Shown here: one piece after another, positions 6,488 through 8,991 of the stretch
Layout of the letters: each line of letters opens with the position of its first letter
Numbering within the stretch: position 1 is the stretch's first letter
Assembly: GCA_050180015.1 (NCBI GenBank)
Contig: JBFXEO010000115.1
Span: forward strand, 1 to 8,991
Length of the DNA stretch: 8,991 nucleotides
Direction: 5' to 3'
Source: JBFXEO01 sp050180015
GTDB taxonomy: Bacteria > Bacteroidota > Bacteroidia > Bacteroidales > Tenuifilaceae
Made by a program: the position numbers and the translations under genes
Notes under the pieces: generated by a model
What the model saw: the letters and a program-made list of their open reading frames with translations, nothing else
Told to the model about the DNA's origin: nothing
The model's database searches: none

Positions 6488-6901
6488 CTATTTTATCGTT
6501 TTATAAAGTTCTAAAAAATCTCTTTTTATCTCATCTCTCACCCTGCGGAATTCACTTAAAATGAATTCCTCGGTTCCGGTTGCCGAGGCAGGATCGTCAA
6601 AGCCAATATGCAGGCGATGTTTTACATTCCCCCCAAATACAGGACACGTTTCCTTTGCGCTATCGCAAACGGTTATTACATAATCGAAATTTTCGTTAAG
6701 AAAACGGTCAATGGCTTTGGGGAAATTTTTCGAAATATCGATACCCACCTCAGCCATCGCTTTCACGGCCAACGGATGAACTTTTCCCGATGGGTGCGTC
6801 CCGGCAGAAAAAACAACAAGCGAAGGGTTGAACGATTTTAAGAATCCTTCGGCCATTTGGCTCCGGCAGCTGTTGCCGGTACAAAGTACAAGTATTTTCA
6901 C
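6488..6901 (-). CDS. arsC: Arsenate reductase, thioredoxin-coupled (low-molecular-weight phosphatase fold)
   Basis: ArsC reduces arsenate to arsenite in the cytoplasm through a three-cysteine relay recycled by thioredoxin. Numbered from the GTG at 6901-6899, the protein has 137 residues. The phosphatase-like loop is CTGNSCRS (C7, C12, R13; CX5R). The second and third relay cysteines are C79 and C86 in VCDSAKETCP, with the same spacing of seven as C82 and C89 of the pI258 enzyme. GFDDPA (100-105) and the helix FRRVRDEIKRDFLELY complete the family pattern. Start choice: the frame extends upstream to a TTG at 6940, which would add 13 residues (MHESSVTNLSKFP). No in-frame ATG exists. The GTG start yields MKILVLCTGNSCRS, the usual N-terminus, and is preferred. 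acr3 follows after 33 bases. No arsR gene is beside it. Confidence 0.92.
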   Translation of the reverse strand: MKILVLCTGNSCRSQMAEGFLKSFNPSLVVFSAGTHPSGKVHPLAVKAMAEVGIDISKNFPKAIDRFLNENFDYVITVCDSAKETCPVFGGNVKHRLHIGFDDPASATGTEEFILSEFRRVRDEIKRDFLELYKTIK

Positions 6902-7327
6902 AGGAAATTTGCTTAAGTTGGTTACTGAACTCTCATGCAATAATAAGGTAAATAGGGATTAAAAAATCGCTCACCGGGGAAAAAATAGCAACTACACGGT
7001 TTTTAATTTTCAGCTCACTTTAATACCAACCTTTTTTAATGTAAAGTATCTCTCCTGCCTGCCCGCAATCCGTGGAAAGAAAAGCAAAATGGCTATCTAC
7101 CTAAGCGGACAAGCGTATCACGCTCTCCATCGCGGCAAAAAGTTTTATTACCCGTACGTTAATAGTATAGTATTGTCCACCCTTACGCCGAAATGGCGTT
7201 ATCCCCAACCTCGTTAACATAAAATTTCAATCCAAATAACACATTCGTATAGTTTTAGTAACACATCCCAAACATCCATTAAACATGAAAGGCATAGCTT
7301 AGAGGTAAAAATTTTAAACTATAAGCC
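6902..7327. other. Divergent intergenic region between arsC and the TonB-dependent receptor
   Basis: This stretch must hold the start signals for both arsC (leftward) and the receptor gene (rightward), yet neither strand has a full TAnnTTTG match. Near matches on the plus strand are TAGTATTG (7168-7175) and TAGTTTTA (7250-7257). On the minus strand TATTATTG lies at 6945-6938, upstream of the GTG start of arsC; if used, it would rule out the upstream TTG start. Small palindromes are AGCGT-ATC-ACGCT (7112-7124) and ACGCC-GAAAT-GGCGT (7185-7199). An open frame of 42 codons runs from 7089 to 7217. No tRNA, riboswitch or insertion sequence is recognised. Confidence 0.4.
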
Positions 7328-8991
7328 ATGAAAAAAATCAAGCGAATTTCATTTCTTATTTTTTTACTATTTACCGGTATTGTTGGAGCCTTCGCTCAAA
7401 GATCGGGGGCAATTATCGGCCGTGTAGTGGACTCCGACAATTTAGCATTACCGTCTGCAAATGTTTTAATTGAGTCAATAAACAAAGGGGCCATATCCGA
7501 CTTAAACGGGTATTTTTCTTTACTGGGTGTTCCCGAGGGCGAATACGAAGTTTCAGTAACTTACATAGGCTTTTTGCCGCAAAAGCAAAAAGTAGCCGTG
7601 GTGCCAAACAAAACAGCCAGCCTTGATTTTAAGCTACAGCCGGGGGTAGAACTTGAGGGGATTGTGGTTGAAGGTAGCATGAAAGGACAGGCAAAGGCAC
7701 TAACAGCCCAGCTAAACAGTCCTAACATTGTAAATATAATATCATCGGATCAAATGGGGCGATTCCCTGATGCTAATATTGGCGATGCCTTGAAGAGAAT
7801 CCCGGGCATTAACGTACAGTACGATCAGGGCGAAGCCCGTTTCGGGAATGTACGGGGAATGGCACCGCAGCTGAATTCTGTTACCATTAATGGCGATAGA
7901 ATACCATCGGCCGAAGCCGAAATTCGTTCGGTTCAACTCGATTTGGTACCATCGGACATGATTCAAACCATTGAAGTTAACAAAGCGGTAACACCCGATA
8001 TGGATGCAGATGCTATTGGGGGCTCAATAAACCTGGTTACACGCTCGAACCCGTACAAGCAAAGGCTCTCGGTAAATATTGGTTCGGGCTACAATGTGTT
8101 GGCAGAAAAGCCTATATACCAAGGTTCCGTTGTCTATGGCAATAGGTTTTTTAACAAAAAAATGGGATTGGTCGTAAGTGCCTCATACCATAACCACCAT
8201 TTAGGATCCGATGATATTGAGGCAGATTGGGACTATGAGGATGAAAATGATAAAAACCGCTCGGCATTTACCGAAGAGCTCCAAATTCGACAATACGACG
8301 TTCAACGTATCCGTCAAAGCTACTCCGCCTCGCTCGACTATAAAATCAACAATAACCATAAGCTGTTCCTGAATGGCATTTACAACTGGCGGAACGACTG
8401 GGAAAACAGGTACCGGGTAACCTACTCCGACATTGAATTTGATGGAACCGAATGGATGACAGAGATAAACAGGGAAACAAAGGCGGGTTCCGAAGATCAT
8501 AAACACGCCAGGCTGGAAGATCAAAAAATGATGAATTTCTCGGTTGGTGGCGAACACTTCATTGGTAAAACCAAGCTGGATTGGTCCGGTTCATACGCAA
8601 AAGCCAATGAGGAAAGGCCTCACGAACGATACCTGGCATTTAAAGCAGAAGATGTTACCATAAGTCCGGATTTCTCCAACACCAAAAAGCCAAAAATTAC
8701 GGTGGTTAACCCCGTATCGGCAAGCGATTTCTCCAACGACTACGAGTTTGATGAACTTACCGAGGAATACCAGTACACCGAAGACATCGACAAAAACTTC
8801 AAGCTTAACTTTACGCGCCCCATTGCCAACGGTTCAAATTCCAGCACAATAAAAGTTGGTGGTAAATATAAAACCAAAAAGAAGGAGCGCGATAACTGGC
8901 TCAACGAATATGAGCCCATTGATGAAGATGCGTTTACATTGGCAACATTGTCGAATCTGAAAAATTTAAGCAAAAACGATTTTCTTGCCGG
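7328..8991 (+). CDS. TonB-dependent outer-membrane receptor (TIGR01782-like), N-terminal 554 residues, cut by window edge
   Basis: The frame opens at the ATG 7328-7330 and has no stop before the window end, so 554 codons are visible. Residues 1-23 are a signal peptide (KKIKR, hydrophobic core, AFA|Q). Residues 28-105 form a carboxypeptidase-regulatory-like beta domain (GAIIGRVVDSDNLALPSANV, ISDLNGYFSLLGVPEGEY), common on Bacteroidota receptors. EGIVVEG (110-116) resembles a TonB box. The plug spans about 137-238: RFPDANIGDALKRIPGINVQ, NVRGM, LDLVPSDMIQTIEV and MDADAIGGSINLVTRS fit the TIGR01782 type of receptor. After that the beta-barrel begins (NIGSGYNV, GLVVSASYHNH). Two likely surface loops are very acidic (about 294-310 and 471-488). 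No SusD-like gene is visible and it is not SusC-like in its plug. The substrate is unknown. It is divergent from the arsenic operon; a functional link is not shown. Confidence 0.92.
   Translation, partial: MKKIKRISFLIFLLFTGIVGAFAQRSGAIIGRVVDSDNLALPSANVLIESINKGAISDLNGYFSLLGVPEGEYEVSVTYIGFLPQKQKVAVVPNKTASLDFKLQPGVELEGIVVEGSMKGQAKALTAQLNSPNIVNIISSDQMGRFPDANIGDALKRIPGINVQYDQGEARFGNVRGMAPQLNSVTINGDRIPSAEAEIRSVQLDLVPSDMIQTIEVNKAVTPDMDADAIGGSINLVTRSNPYKQRLSVNIGSGYNVLAEKPIYQGSVVYGNRFFNKKMGLVVSASYHNHHLGSDDIEADWDYEDENDKNRSAFTEELQIRQYDVQRIRQSYSASLDYKINNNHKLFLNGIYNWRNDWENRYRVTYSDIEFDGTEWMTEINRETKAGSEDHKHARLEDQKMMNFSVGGEHFIGKTKLDWSGSYAKANEERPHERYLAFKAEDVTISPDFSNTKKPKITVVNPVSASDFSNDYEFDELTEEYQYTEDIDKNFKLNFTRPIANGSNSSTIKVGGKYKTKKKERDNWLNEYEPIDEDAFTLATLSNLKNLSKNDFLA

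Noticed and set aside
7050..7090. Cobalamin riboswitch fragment before the receptor gene, suggested by CTGCCCGCAATCCG
   Set aside because: The other conserved parts (GGGAA...GGTG and the B12 box) are missing, and the resemblance covers only a few bases.
8201..8557. 118-codon minus-strand frame
   Set aside because: It is antisense to the receptor gene, whose reading frame is continuous and matches a known family.

Overview
The window looks like chromosomal DNA from a member of the Bacteroidota. Three gene leaders carry a TAnnTTTG-type -7 element, which is typical of that phylum, and the starts lack clear Shine-Dalgarno sequences. The proteins fit too: a 447-residue trigger factor of the Bacteroidota form, and a TonB-dependent receptor with an N-terminal carboxypeptidase-regulatory-like domain. 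The genus cannot be named from the sequence alone.

Layout, left to right. (1) 1-228, minus strand: the first 76 codons of a GNAT/YghO-like acetyltransferase cut by the window edge. (2) 444-2525, minus strand: a TetR-family regulator followed by a 480-residue radical SAM protein with a C-terminal twitch/SPASM-like cysteine set. Sampled rows of this pair are clearly poorer in GC than the genes to the right. Behind the radical SAM gene lie mutually exclusive inverted repeats. In front of the regulator lie a promoter and a strong palindrome that could be its operator. (3) 2657-2947: a spacer with REP-like small palindromes and a well-formed intrinsic terminator. (4) 2979-4322, minus strand: trigger factor (tig) with its own promoter. 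(5) 4584-5332, minus strand: a CrcB fluoride channel and a DUF190 protein two bases apart, with their own promoter. (6) 5414-6901, minus strand: arsC (thioredoxin-coupled arsenate reductase) and acr3 (arsenite efflux permease). (7) 6902-7327: a divergent intergenic region. (8) 7328 to the window end, plus strand: a TonB-dependent outer-membrane receptor, cut by the right edge.

How the genes fit together. ArsC reduces arsenate to arsenite and Acr3 exports it; CrcB exports fluoride, with DUF190 as its usual companion. Together they form a small block for resistance to toxic inorganic anions, with no arsR and no fluoride riboswitch visible. The TetR/radical SAM pair has the layout of a self-contained, regulated cassette whose substrate is unknown. 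It is the least explained part of the window. Nothing here amounts to a clearly new multi-gene system.
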